DNA of 19,076 bases from positions 1-19,076 of the forward strand of contig CAZVED010000017.1 of assembly GCA_964626205.1 (NCBI GenBank). The letters run 5' to 3'. A program made the position numbers and the translations under genes. The stretch is from CAZVED01 sp964626205 (lineage in GTDB: Bacteria > Patescibacteriota > Patescibacteriia > SG8-24). The notes below the pieces were generated by a model, which saw only the letters and a program-made list of their open reading frames with translations, ran no database searches and had not been told where the DNA came from. Below are positions 12,755 to 19,076 of the stretch, in pieces. The first letter of the stretch is position 1. Each line of letters opens with the position of its first letter.

Positions 12755-14170
12755 ATGAAAAAGACTGAGCTCGTCTTTACCGGCATTCTCGTCCCCCTGG
12801 ACTACCTCCTTGTGTTGGCGGCCGCCTACACGGCCCACCGCTTACGCTTCGGCTGGATCGCAGAACTGCGCCCCGTCATCTTCGAAATGCCGCTCCCGGA
12901 ATACCTCGCCTACGCTGCCGTGGCGTCCGTCGTGTTCGTCATCCTCTTCGCTTTCTCCGGCCTGTACTCCGTCTCCGGCCCGCGTCGCATCACGCAAGAA
13001 ATCTCCCGTGTCTTCCTCGCCTCCTCCACGGCCATCATGGCCGCCATCGTATTGCTCTTCTTCAGCGCAGAGCTCTTCTCCTCCCGCTTCATCGTGCTGG
13101 CGGTCTGGGTACTCTCCTTCCTCTATGTCTCCTTCGGCCGCATCGCCATCCGTCTCCTGCAACGCCTCCTCCTGCGCACGGGCATCGGCACGCGCAAAGC
13201 CGTCATCATCGGAGCAGACGAAGCAACGAGCGCGCTCCTGCAACGCGAGCTCTCCGCGCATCCTACCTTCGGCTTCCGCATCCTCAAGCGCATCCGCTCG
13301 TTCAACGACGATGCTGTGGCAGAAATCGATGACCTCACGAAGGCTGACGACATCGACGAACTCATCGTGACGGACCCGGACATTCCGCGTGAAGACCTTG
13401 TGCGCATCATGGGATTCGCACGTTCACGCCACCTTGCGTTCCGCTACACAGCGGACCTCCTCGCGACGCACGCCAAGCACATCGACATCGCTATGATTGC
13501 CGGCATCCCGGTCATCGAGGTGAAGAACACCCAGCTCGGCGCGTGGGGGCGCATTCATAAACGCATCTTCGACATCGTCGGCTCCCTCGTACTCATCATC
13601 CTCACCTCGCCCATCATGCTCTTGGTCGCGCTCGCGATTATCATCGACTCGCGTGGCCCAGTGTTCTTCAGCCGCAAGGACGATGGCTCCCCGCTCACCC
13701 GCGTCGGCGAGAACGGAAAACCGTTCCGCTACTTCAAGTTCCGCTCCATGCGCCCCGGATCCGATAGCCAGCGCTATGGCGCACTCGCCCATTTGGATAC
13801 GCGCAAAGACGGTCCGCTCGTGAAGATCAAAGACGACCCGCGCATCACGCGCGTCGGTGCATTCCTCCGCCGTTACTCCTTGGACGAACTGCCGGAATTC
13901 TTCCTCGTTCTCGCCGGAAAGATGAGCCTCGTCGGTCCACGTCCGCATCTTCCTGAAGAAGTCGCCAAGTACGACGACGCGCACCGCCATGTCCTCTCCA
14001 TCAAACCGGGTATCACCGGCCTCGCGCAGGTCTCCGGCCGCTCCGACCTCGGCTTCGACGACGAAGTCCGCCTCGACACGTACTACATGGAGAACTGGAC
14101 CCCGTGGCTCGACCTCGCCATCCTTATCCGGACCCCGCTCGCGGTACTTGGCCGCCGCATTGCATCCTGA
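12755..14170 (+). CDS. Polyprenyl-phosphate glycosyl-1-phosphate transferase (WbaP/WcaJ-type sugar transferase)
   Basis: 471 residues. This family starts surface glycan synthesis by moving a sugar-1-phosphate from a UDP-sugar to undecaprenyl phosphate at the inner face of the membrane. Four N-terminal helices (about 10-30, 48-70, 88-106, 112-128) are followed by a nucleotide-binding-like CoA_binding_3 domain (KAVIIGADEATSALLQREL, 149-235). Then come a membrane segment (271-297) and the catalytic bacterial sugar transferase domain: FKFRSM (327-332), SLDELPEFF with the D377-E378 pair, KMSLVGPRP and GITGLAQVSGRS. The in-frame ATG at 12740 lies inside the -10 element, so 12755 is preferred. It heads an operon with two glycosyltransferases, with gaps of 11 bases. 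Sugar specificity cannot be read from sequence. Confidence 0.93.
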   Translation: MKKTELVFTGILVPLDYLLVLAAAYTAHRLRFGWIAELRPVIFEMPLPEYLAYAAVASVVFVILFAFSGLYSVSGPRRITQEISRVFLASSTAIMAAIVLLFFSAELFSSRFIVLAVWVLSFLYVSFGRIAIRLLQRLLLRTGIGTRKAVIIGADEATSALLQRELSAHPTFGFRILKRIRSFNDDAVAEIDDLTKADDIDELIVTDPDIPREDLVRIMGFARSRHLAFRYTADLLATHAKHIDIAMIAGIPVIEVKNTQLGAWGRIHKRIFDIVGSLVLIILTSPIMLLVALAIIIDSRGPVFFSRKDDGSPLTRVGENGKPFRYFKFRSMRPGSDSQRYGALAHLDTRKDGPLVKIKDDPRITRVGAFLRRYSLDELPEFFLVLAGKMSLVGPRPHLPEEVAKYDDAHRHVLSIKPGITGLAQVSGRSDLGFDDEVRLDTYYMENWTPWLDLAILIRTPLAVLGRRIAS

Positions 14171-14181
14171 CCTCCTGCGCC

Positions 14182-15339
14182 ATGAAGATCGCGCTCGTGC
14201 ATGACTATCTCATTCAGGACGGCGGTGCCGAACGCGTCCTGCAGGCCTTCCGCGAGATCTGGCCCGATGCGCCAATCTACGCGCTTTTGCACGACCCCGA
14301 GCGCATGGGCGACCGTTTCCATGGCAGCGACATCCGTACGTCGTTCCTCCAGCGCATCCCTTTCGCGTTGGACCGCTACAAGTGGCTCATGCCGCTCATG
14401 CCCGCAGCAACGGAGCGCTACGACCTCTCCGCGTTCGACGTGGTGCTCTCTAGCACATCCGCATTTGCCAAGGGTGTCATCACGCGCGCTGACGCGCTGC
14501 ACATCTGCTACTGCCACACGCCCACGCGCTACCTCTGGTCGGACATGCACTCCTACGTCCAGGAGCTTTCCATCCCCGGCCCCATCAAGCGCGTCATGCC
14601 GCTCGTCCTCTCGCGCATCCGCACCTGGGACCGTTTGGCCGCCGATCGTGTCGACCGCTTCATCGCGAATTCCGAGACGGTCCGCCAGCGTATCAGCAAG
14701 TACTACCGCCACTCGAGCGACGTCATCCATCCGCCAGTCGACACCAAGCGTTTCCGCATCACCGACCCGTCAGCAGTCGAACCGTATTTCGTCGCCGGAG
14801 GACGGCTTGTCGCCTACAAGCGCTTCGACATCGTCGTAAAAGCGTTTACGAAGCTTGGTATTCCGCTCAAAGTCTTCGGCGAAGGTCCGGAGATGGCCAT
14901 GCTCCGTCGCGCAGCGGGACCGAACGTGGAATTCCTCGGTCGCATCAGCGAGCTGAAAAAGGCCGAGCTCTATTCCCACGCGCAAGCCTACCTGCATCCG
15001 CAGGAAGAAGACTTCGGTATCACCGCAGTAGAAGCCATGGCGTCCGGCACGCCAGTCATCGCTTTCCGCAAAGGTGGTGCGGAAGAAACGGTCGTCGATG
15101 GCGTCACCGGCGCGTTCATCGAGGAACAGACCTGGGAGGAGCTCGCCAACGCCATCATCCGTTTCGATCGCACAGCCTTCGATCCACACACTATTCGTGC
15201 GCACGCCCTGCGCTACGACGTCGTTACGTTCAAACGACGCATCTTCGACTACGTCCGCGCGGTCGTCGCCGAGCGCGATGCCGAACGCATGGCAGAACGT
15301 GCCGTCGCACAAGTGGAGCGCATCATGGTCCGCGGCTGA
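14182..15339 (+). CDS. GT4-family glycosyltransferase (first of two)
   Basis: 385 residues. A retaining GT-B fold glycosyltransferase that most likely adds a sugar to the lipid-linked glycan begun by the preceding gene, at the cytoplasmic face of the membrane. Seen: N-terminal KIALVHDYLIQDGGAERV (acceptor-side glycine loop), CYCHTPTRYLW, then the C-terminal nucleotide-sugar domain with GRLVAYKRFDIVVKAF, VFGEGPE, and the E-x7-E motif E276...E284 in EEDFGITAVEAMASGTPVI. An upstream in-frame ATG at 14104 lies within the preceding gene; ATG 14182 begins exactly at the family's N-terminus and leaves an 11-base gap. No Shine-Dalgarno is seen, so translation may depend on coupling to the upstream gene. 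Donor and acceptor are unknown. Confidence 0.92.
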   Translation: MKIALVHDYLIQDGGAERVLQAFREIWPDAPIYALLHDPERMGDRFHGSDIRTSFLQRIPFALDRYKWLMPLMPAATERYDLSAFDVVLSSTSAFAKGVITRADALHICYCHTPTRYLWSDMHSYVQELSIPGPIKRVMPLVLSRIRTWDRLAADRVDRFIANSETVRQRISKYYRHSSDVIHPPVDTKRFRITDPSAVEPYFVAGGRLVAYKRFDIVVKAFTKLGIPLKVFGEGPEMAMLRRAAGPNVEFLGRISELKKAELYSHAQAYLHPQEEDFGITAVEAMASGTPVIAFRKGGAEETVVDGVTGAFIEEQTWEELANAIIRFDRTAFDPHTIRAHALRYDVVTFKRRIFDYVRAVVAERDAERMAERAVAQVERIMVRG

Positions 15340-15350
15340 GACCCACGGTC

Positions 15351-16457
15351 ATGCGCATTACCGTCGACATCCGTCCCCTCCTCGAAACGCGGCGCACCGG
15401 CGTCGCGCGCTACGCCGGACACCTCCTCCGCGAGCTCTTCGCGCAGGGCGGCAACGACTACACCCTCTACTCCAACGCCTATGGACACCAGCAACCGAAC
15501 GACTTTCTTCCGTATCCGCCGCATGTCCGTCCGCATTTCACCGGCTACCCCAACCGGCTCCTCAACCTGAGCACCTTTCTCACCGGCGCGCCGACCATCG
15601 AAGGCATCGTCCCGGATACCGATGTCGTCTATCTCCCGAACCTCAATTTTGTCGCTACCAAGAAACCGCTCGTCGTCACCGTGCACGACCTGTCGTTCCT
15701 GCGCTACCCGTCGTTCTTCACCCCGAAACAGCGGCTCTGGCATGCCATGGTCCGTCCCGAGCGGCTCCTGCGAGATGCCGCTGCTGTCGTCGCGGTTTCG
15801 GAACACACCAAGGCGGACATCGTCGAGCTGTTCGGTGTGGATGCGGCACGGATCCACGTCGTCTCTCCTGGCGTTTCGCTAAGTGAACCGCCGGCTGATA
15901 CTTCTGACACCCTCCAACGCTTCGGAGTACGAAATCCCTTCTTCCTCTACGTCGGCGCGATGGAGCCGCGCAAAAACCTCGGTGCCCTCGTTGCCGCCTT
16001 CGCCGAAATGCCCGATGGCGTCGACCTCGTCATCGCCGGCGGTGCGGGCTGGCTCGATGCACCCGTCCGCGAGGCCATCCGCACCTCTCCCGCTTCCGCG
16101 CGTATCCATGTCATCGGGTACGTGTCCGATGCCGAAAAAGCAGCGCTCTACGGCGCCGCCATCGCGTTCGTCTATCCGTCGCTGTACGAAGGATTCGGCA
16201 TGCCGCCCTTGGAGGCCATGGCCTGCGGAACGCCTGTCATCACAAGCCTTTCGTCGTCTCTCGGCGAAGTCGTCGGCGATGCCGCGCTTGTCGCGGATCC
16301 GCATGACGTCGTTGGAATCGCGGATGCCATGCGCGCCGTACTCTTCGATACCGGTCTCCGCAAGGAACTCGCCGCGCGCGGAAAGGAGCGCGCGAAACTC
16401 TTCGATTGGTCGCGTTCCGCCAGTGCGTTACGCGACGTGTTCACGTCGCTGCAGTAA
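15351..16457 (+). CDS. GT4-family glycosyltransferase (second of two)
   Basis: 368 residues, GT-B fold. Seen: N-terminal RITVDIRPLLETRRTGVARY with the acceptor glycine loop, VTVHDLSFLRYP (110-120), VAVSEHTKADI, LYVGAMEPRKNL (199-210), GYVSDAEKAALY, and the E-x7-E motif E280...E288 in YEGFGMPPLEAMACGTPVI. This pattern is close to mannosyl- or other GT4 transferases of O-antigen-type clusters, but the sugar cannot be assigned. It starts 11 bases after the previous stop and is the last gene of the operon. Its last 30 bases overlap the 3' end of rnhB on the opposite strand. It differs enough from the preceding glycosyltransferase that a recent duplication is unlikely. Confidence 0.92.
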   Translation: MRITVDIRPLLETRRTGVARYAGHLLRELFAQGGNDYTLYSNAYGHQQPNDFLPYPPHVRPHFTGYPNRLLNLSTFLTGAPTIEGIVPDTDVVYLPNLNFVATKKPLVVTVHDLSFLRYPSFFTPKQRLWHAMVRPERLLRDAAAVVAVSEHTKADIVELFGVDAARIHVVSPGVSLSEPPADTSDTLQRFGVRNPFFLYVGAMEPRKNLGALVAAFAEMPDGVDLVIAGGAGWLDAPVREAIRTSPASARIHVIGYVSDAEKAALYGAAIAFVYPSLYEGFGMPPLEAMACGTPVITSLSSSLGEVVGDAALVADPHDVVGIADAMRAVLFDTGLRKELAARGKERAKLFDWSRSASALRDVFTSLQ

Positions 16458-17066
16458 CGCTGCCACCGGCGCATACGACATCCGATGCACGGCCGACGGA
16501 CCGTGCTTTTTCAACGCCTCATGATGCATGGCCGTACCGTAGCCCTTATGGACCGCGAAACCGTACTCCGGATACTCCGTATCGAGCTGCCGCATGAATG
16601 CATCGCGCTCGGTCTTCGCGATGATACTTGCCGCCGCAATGGACTTCACTTTCGCGTCGCCACGGATAACCGCCTTCTGCGGACATGGGCACCCCGGAAG
16701 GAAGAACGCGTCGATGAGCACATGGTCCGGTGCCACGGAAAGTGCTTCGAGAGCGCGGCGCATCGCCAATGCACCAGCCTTGCGGATATTGAGCGTGTCG
16801 ATTTCCTCCGCGCTTGCCGTGCCAATGGCCCAAGCCACGGCGCGCTCCTTGATGAGCAGCGCCGCCTCCTCACGCTGTTTCGGCGAAAGCATCTTGGAGT
16901 CGCGGAGTAGCGCAATACGGGAATCCAACGGGAGCAGCACTGCTCCAGCAAAAACAGGGCCGGCCCAACAGCCGCTCCCTGCCTCGTCGAGCCCCGCTAT
17001 GCGTGAAAACCCGAGCTCAATGAGCGCCCGCTCTTCATTGAACGTAGGAACTGTCACCGCAGCCAT
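16428..17066 (-). CDS. rnhB: Ribonuclease HII
   Basis: 212 residues from ATG 17066, a usual length for RNase HII, which cuts RNA in RNA-DNA hybrids and removes misincorporated ribonucleotides. Seen: GLDEAGSGCWAGPV (D27, E28), VLIDA (D119), GDAKVKSIAAASIIAKTERD (D137 at the same 18-residue spacing as in E. coli), and the C-terminal HKGYGT and HRMSYAPV segments. An in-frame GTG at 17072 would add two residues; ATG 17066 is preferred, 12 bases after the glmS stop. AGGA at the glmS stop may serve as its ribosome binding site. It is likely cotranscribed with glmS. Its 3' end overlaps the convergent glycosyltransferase gene by 30 bases. Confidence 0.95.
   Translation of the reverse strand: MAAVTVPTFNEERALIELGFSRIAGLDEAGSGCWAGPVFAGAVLLPLDSRIALLRDSKMLSPKQREEAALLIKERAVAWAIGTASAEEIDTLNIRKAGALAMRRALEALSVAPDHVLIDAFFLPGCPCPQKAVIRGDAKVKSIAAASIIAKTERDAFMRQLDTEYPEYGFAVHKGYGTAMHHEALKKHGPSAVHRMSYAPVAALLQRREHVA
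16432..16449. terminator. Palindrome in the convergent gene overlap, possible bidirectional terminator
   Basis: GCGACGTG / CACGTCGC forms a perfect 18-base palindrome (7-bp stem with loop GTTC) inside the 30 bases shared by the ends of the second glycosyltransferase and rnhB. No T tract follows on either strand. The symmetry and position suggest a role in ending both transcripts, but it is also coding sequence for both proteins. Confidence 0.35.
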
Positions 17067-17078
17067 ATGCACGGCATC

Positions 17079-18917
17079 CTACTCCACCGTCACCGATTTC
17101 GCCAGATTGCGCGGACGATCCGGGTCCAAACCGCGCGTCACAGCGACGTAATACGCGAACAATTGCAACGGAATGACGTTCACGAGCGGTGAAAGCATCT
17201 CCATGGTCTTGGGAACATACATGACATCCTCGGTGTGCTGAAGGATGCGCTCGTCCCCCTCCGTGGCGATAGCAAGGACTGGCGCGTGACGCGCGCGTGA
17301 CTCCTCGATGGCGAGGAGCACCTTCTCGTACACCGAGTCCTGCGTCGCGATGGCGACGATGGGGAACGTTTCGTCCAAGAGCGCAATCGGACCGTGCTTC
17401 ATCTCCCCCGCCGCATAGCCTTCCGCATGCAGGTACGAGATCTCCTTCAGCTTCAATGCACCTTCGTGCGCGAGCGGCATGTTGTATTTGCGCCCGAGGT
17501 ACATCGCGTTCTGATACCGAGAGTACTTCTGCGCGAGCGAACGGATGCGGTCCTGTCCCGCGAGCACGGACGCAATCTTGCGCGGAATGTCCGCGAGCTC
17601 TTCCGCGATGGCGCGACCCGTGGCCTGCGACATACCGCGTTGGCGTCCGAGGTACATCGCAAGCAGCGCGAAGACGGTCATCTGCGCGAGTACACCCTTC
17701 GTGGAAGCGACCGCAATCTCGGGGCCCGCGTGACAGAACACGCCCGCGTCCGTCTCTCGTGCCACAGACGAACCCACCGCGTTCACCACGCCGAGCGTAA
17801 GCACGCCCTTGCGCTTCGCCTCGCGCAATGCGGAGAGCGTATCCGCCGTCTCGCCACTCTGCGACACTGCAATCACCGCTTCCGTCTCCGAGTCGAGCAA
17901 CGGCGTGCGGTAGCGGAACTCCGACGCGAGCATCACGTCGACCGGAATACCCGCGTACTCTTCGATCATCATCTCGCCGACGGTCCCCGCAAGGTAGGCA
18001 GAGCCGCACGCAACCACCGTCAAACGCTTGATTTTCCTGAGTTTTTCGTCGACATCGACCAGTCCGCCGAGTATCGCCGTGCCGTTGTCGACGTCCAAGC
18101 GTCCGCGCGTCGCGTTGATGACGACGTCCGGTTGTTCGTGCATTTCCTTCAACATGAAGTGCGCATGTTTGCCACGCTCGATCTCTTCCAACGACCAATC
18201 AATGGACTCCACTGTCTTCGTCATAGGGACATGATCGAGCGAAGTGGTCTTCACACCATCATCCGAAAGGCGGACCATCTCATCATCATCGAGATAGATC
18301 ACTTCGCGTGTGTAGGAAAGCAATGGTGCAGGATCGGACGCGATGAGGAACTCCGTACCGGACGTGCCCAGGCCGATGACCAGCGGACTTCCGCGACGCG
18401 CGCCGTAAATGACACGCGGTTCCGCGGCATGCACCATCGCGATACCGAACGTCCCGACGACGTCCTTGAGCGCGCGAGCGAATGCTTCCTGCATCGGCAA
18501 CCGCGCGGCGTAGTCCTCGATGAGATGCGCGAGGACTTCTGTGTCCGTCTGGGAACGAAAGACATGTCCGCGCGCCTCAAGCTTGGATTTCAGCGCAGAA
18601 TAATTCTCGATGATGCCATTGTGCACCAAGGCGATGCCGCCGGAGCAGTCCTGATGCGGATGTGCATTCACGTCCGTCGGCTCGCCATGCGTCGCCCATC
18701 GCGTATGCGCGATACCGACGGATCCTTCATGTGGCATGCGCGTCACGAGCTCATGCAGCTGGATGACCTTGCCCTTGGACTTGGCGACACGGATCTCCGA
18801 GCCATGCAGCGTCGCAATACCAGCGGAATCATACCCGCGATACTCAAGTCGCCGGAGGCCGTCCAAGAGGACCCCCTGCGCCTGCCGCGTCCCAACGTAG
18901 CCGACGATGCCACACAT
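17079..18917 (-). CDS. glmS: Glutamine-fructose-6-phosphate aminotransferase (isomerizing)
   Basis: 612 residues, full length. GlmS converts fructose-6-phosphate and glutamine to glucosamine-6-phosphate, the first committed step to UDP-GlcNAc for peptidoglycan and surface glycans. The N-terminal glutaminase domain (about 2-225) has the catalytic Cys2 (MCGIVGYVG), YRGYDSAGIA, HTRWATHGEPTDVNAHPH and VHNGIIENY. Two SIS domains follow: the first with VVACGSAYLAG and SQSGETADTL, the second with HEGALKLKEISYLHAEGYAAGE and KHGPIAL. The C-terminus RNLAKSVTVE is the family signature. ATG 18917 is fixed by the need for Cys2. An extended -10 lies 8 bases upstream. No glmS ribozyme sequence was recognised upstream. 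It lies head-to-tail with rnhB. Confidence 0.98.
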   Translation of the reverse strand: MCGIVGYVGTRQAQGVLLDGLRRLEYRGYDSAGIATLHGSEIRVAKSKGKVIQLHELVTRMPHEGSVGIAHTRWATHGEPTDVNAHPHQDCSGGIALVHNGIIENYSALKSKLEARGHVFRSQTDTEVLAHLIEDYAARLPMQEAFARALKDVVGTFGIAMVHAAEPRVIYGARRGSPLVIGLGTSGTEFLIASDPAPLLSYTREVIYLDDDEMVRLSDDGVKTTSLDHVPMTKTVESIDWSLEEIERGKHAHFMLKEMHEQPDVVINATRGRLDVDNGTAILGGLVDVDEKLRKIKRLTVVACGSAYLAGTVGEMMIEEYAGIPVDVMLASEFRYRTPLLDSETEAVIAVSQSGETADTLSALREAKRKGVLTLGVVNAVGSSVARETDAGVFCHAGPEIAVASTKGVLAQMTVFALLAMYLGRQRGMSQATGRAIAEELADIPRKIASVLAGQDRIRSLAQKYSRYQNAMYLGRKYNMPLAHEGALKLKEISYLHAEGYAAGEMKHGPIALLDETFPIVAIATQDSVYEKVLLAIEESRARHAPVLAIATEGDERILQHTEDVMYVPKTMEMLSPLVNVIPLQLFAYYVAVTRGLDPDRPRNLAKSVTVE

Positions 18918-18925
18918 ATATGCTC

Positions 18926-18934
18926 ATTAGACCA
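18926..18934 (-). promoter_or_regulatory. Extended -10 promoter of glmS
   Basis: On the minus strand TGgTCTAAT is a complete extended -10 (hexamer TCTAAT, 5 of 6). It ends 8 bases before ATG 18917, predicting a leaderless or nearly leaderless glmS mRNA. A -35 at 17 bp is poor (TTTCCT). Confidence 0.55.
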
Positions 18935-19002
18935 CGAGAGGACGGCGCAGGAAAGCGGTACGGCAGATGGCGACGGGACGCCATGTGGGAGACTCGCGCA
19001 GT

Positions 19003-19047
19003 CCCTGCGAGCCGCCGGACCCTTTAGGGTCCGTAGCGGTCGCAGGG
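19003..19047. repeat. Strong hairpin upstream of glmS
   Basis: CCCTGCG (19003-19009) pairs with CGCAGGG (19041-19047), GCCGC (19011-19015) with GCGGT (19036-19040, one wobble), and CGGACCC (19016-19022) with GGGTCCG (19027-19033), around the loop TTTA. About 19 bp pair, with small bulges at A19010 and TA 19034-19035. It lies upstream of the glmS -10, so it is not in that mRNA if transcription starts there. It may belong to the gene to the right of the window or to a repeat family. No gene was seen in 18918-19076. Confidence 0.6.
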
Positions 19048-19076
19048 CGAGCGAAGGCGCCGCCGCAGATAAGCGG

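Noticed and set aside
18918..19076. glmS ribozyme or other riboswitch upstream of glmS
   Set aside because: The conserved glmS ribozyme core is not present, and the extended -10 close to ATG leaves no room for a leader.
1..19076. CRISPR arrays, insertion sequences, prophage genes or recoded UGA codons
   Set aside because: No regularly spaced direct repeats, transposase or phage motifs were seen, and UGA acts as a normal stop in several genes.

Overview
The window looks like chromosomal DNA from a small-genome bacterium of the Patescibacteria (Candidate Phyla Radiation) type. The signs are a VirB2-like pilin fused to a long cysteine-rich secreted region, a secG next to a membrane-anchored OppA-like protein with no permease genes beside it, short spacers and compact operons. 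By eye the GC content is in the high fifties. UGA ends several clear genes (oppA-like, trpS, the pilin-like gene), so the standard bacterial code applies and lineages that recode UGA are excluded. The phylum assignment is inference from gene content; no ribosomal RNA is present.

Left part (1-5300, minus strand): a DsbA-like thioredoxin-fold protein and a 580-residue pilin-like cysteine-rich protein form a two-gene unit, followed by a terminator and by uvrA, whose 3' end lies off the window. Middle (5329-10868, plus strand): secG, the OppA-like binding protein, tRNA-Leu(CAG), RNase J and tryptophanyl-tRNA synthetase. A strong bidirectional hairpin separates trpS from rnpB, the RNase P RNA on the minus strand.

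Between rnpB and the polysaccharide genes (11479-12690) sit two accessory genes on the plus strand. One encodes a 220-residue membrane protein carrying an FtsH-type M41 peptidase domain without any AAA+ ATPase. The other is an orphan of 165 residues. Both have the same GGAGG-N5-ATG start and both end at a neat terminator, unlike their neighbours. Next comes a three-gene envelope-glycan operon (12755-16457): a polyprenyl-phosphate sugar transferase and two GT4 glycosyltransferases. It runs into the 3' end of a convergent glmS-rnhB pair (minus strand). GlmS makes glucosamine-6-phosphate, the precursor of the UDP-amino sugars used for cell wall and surface glycans.

Themes worth attention: (1) a secreted protein with about 48 cysteines next to a DsbA-like protein whose active site is CPFS rather than CxxC; (2) an FtsH-like peptidase with its ATPase removed, paired with an unknown gene; (3) several genes (secG, the dsbA-like gene, trpS, the sugar transferase, glmS) with a -10 element only 8-10 bases before ATG, which predicts leaderless or nearly leaderless mRNAs; (4) three long structured inverted repeats in spacers.
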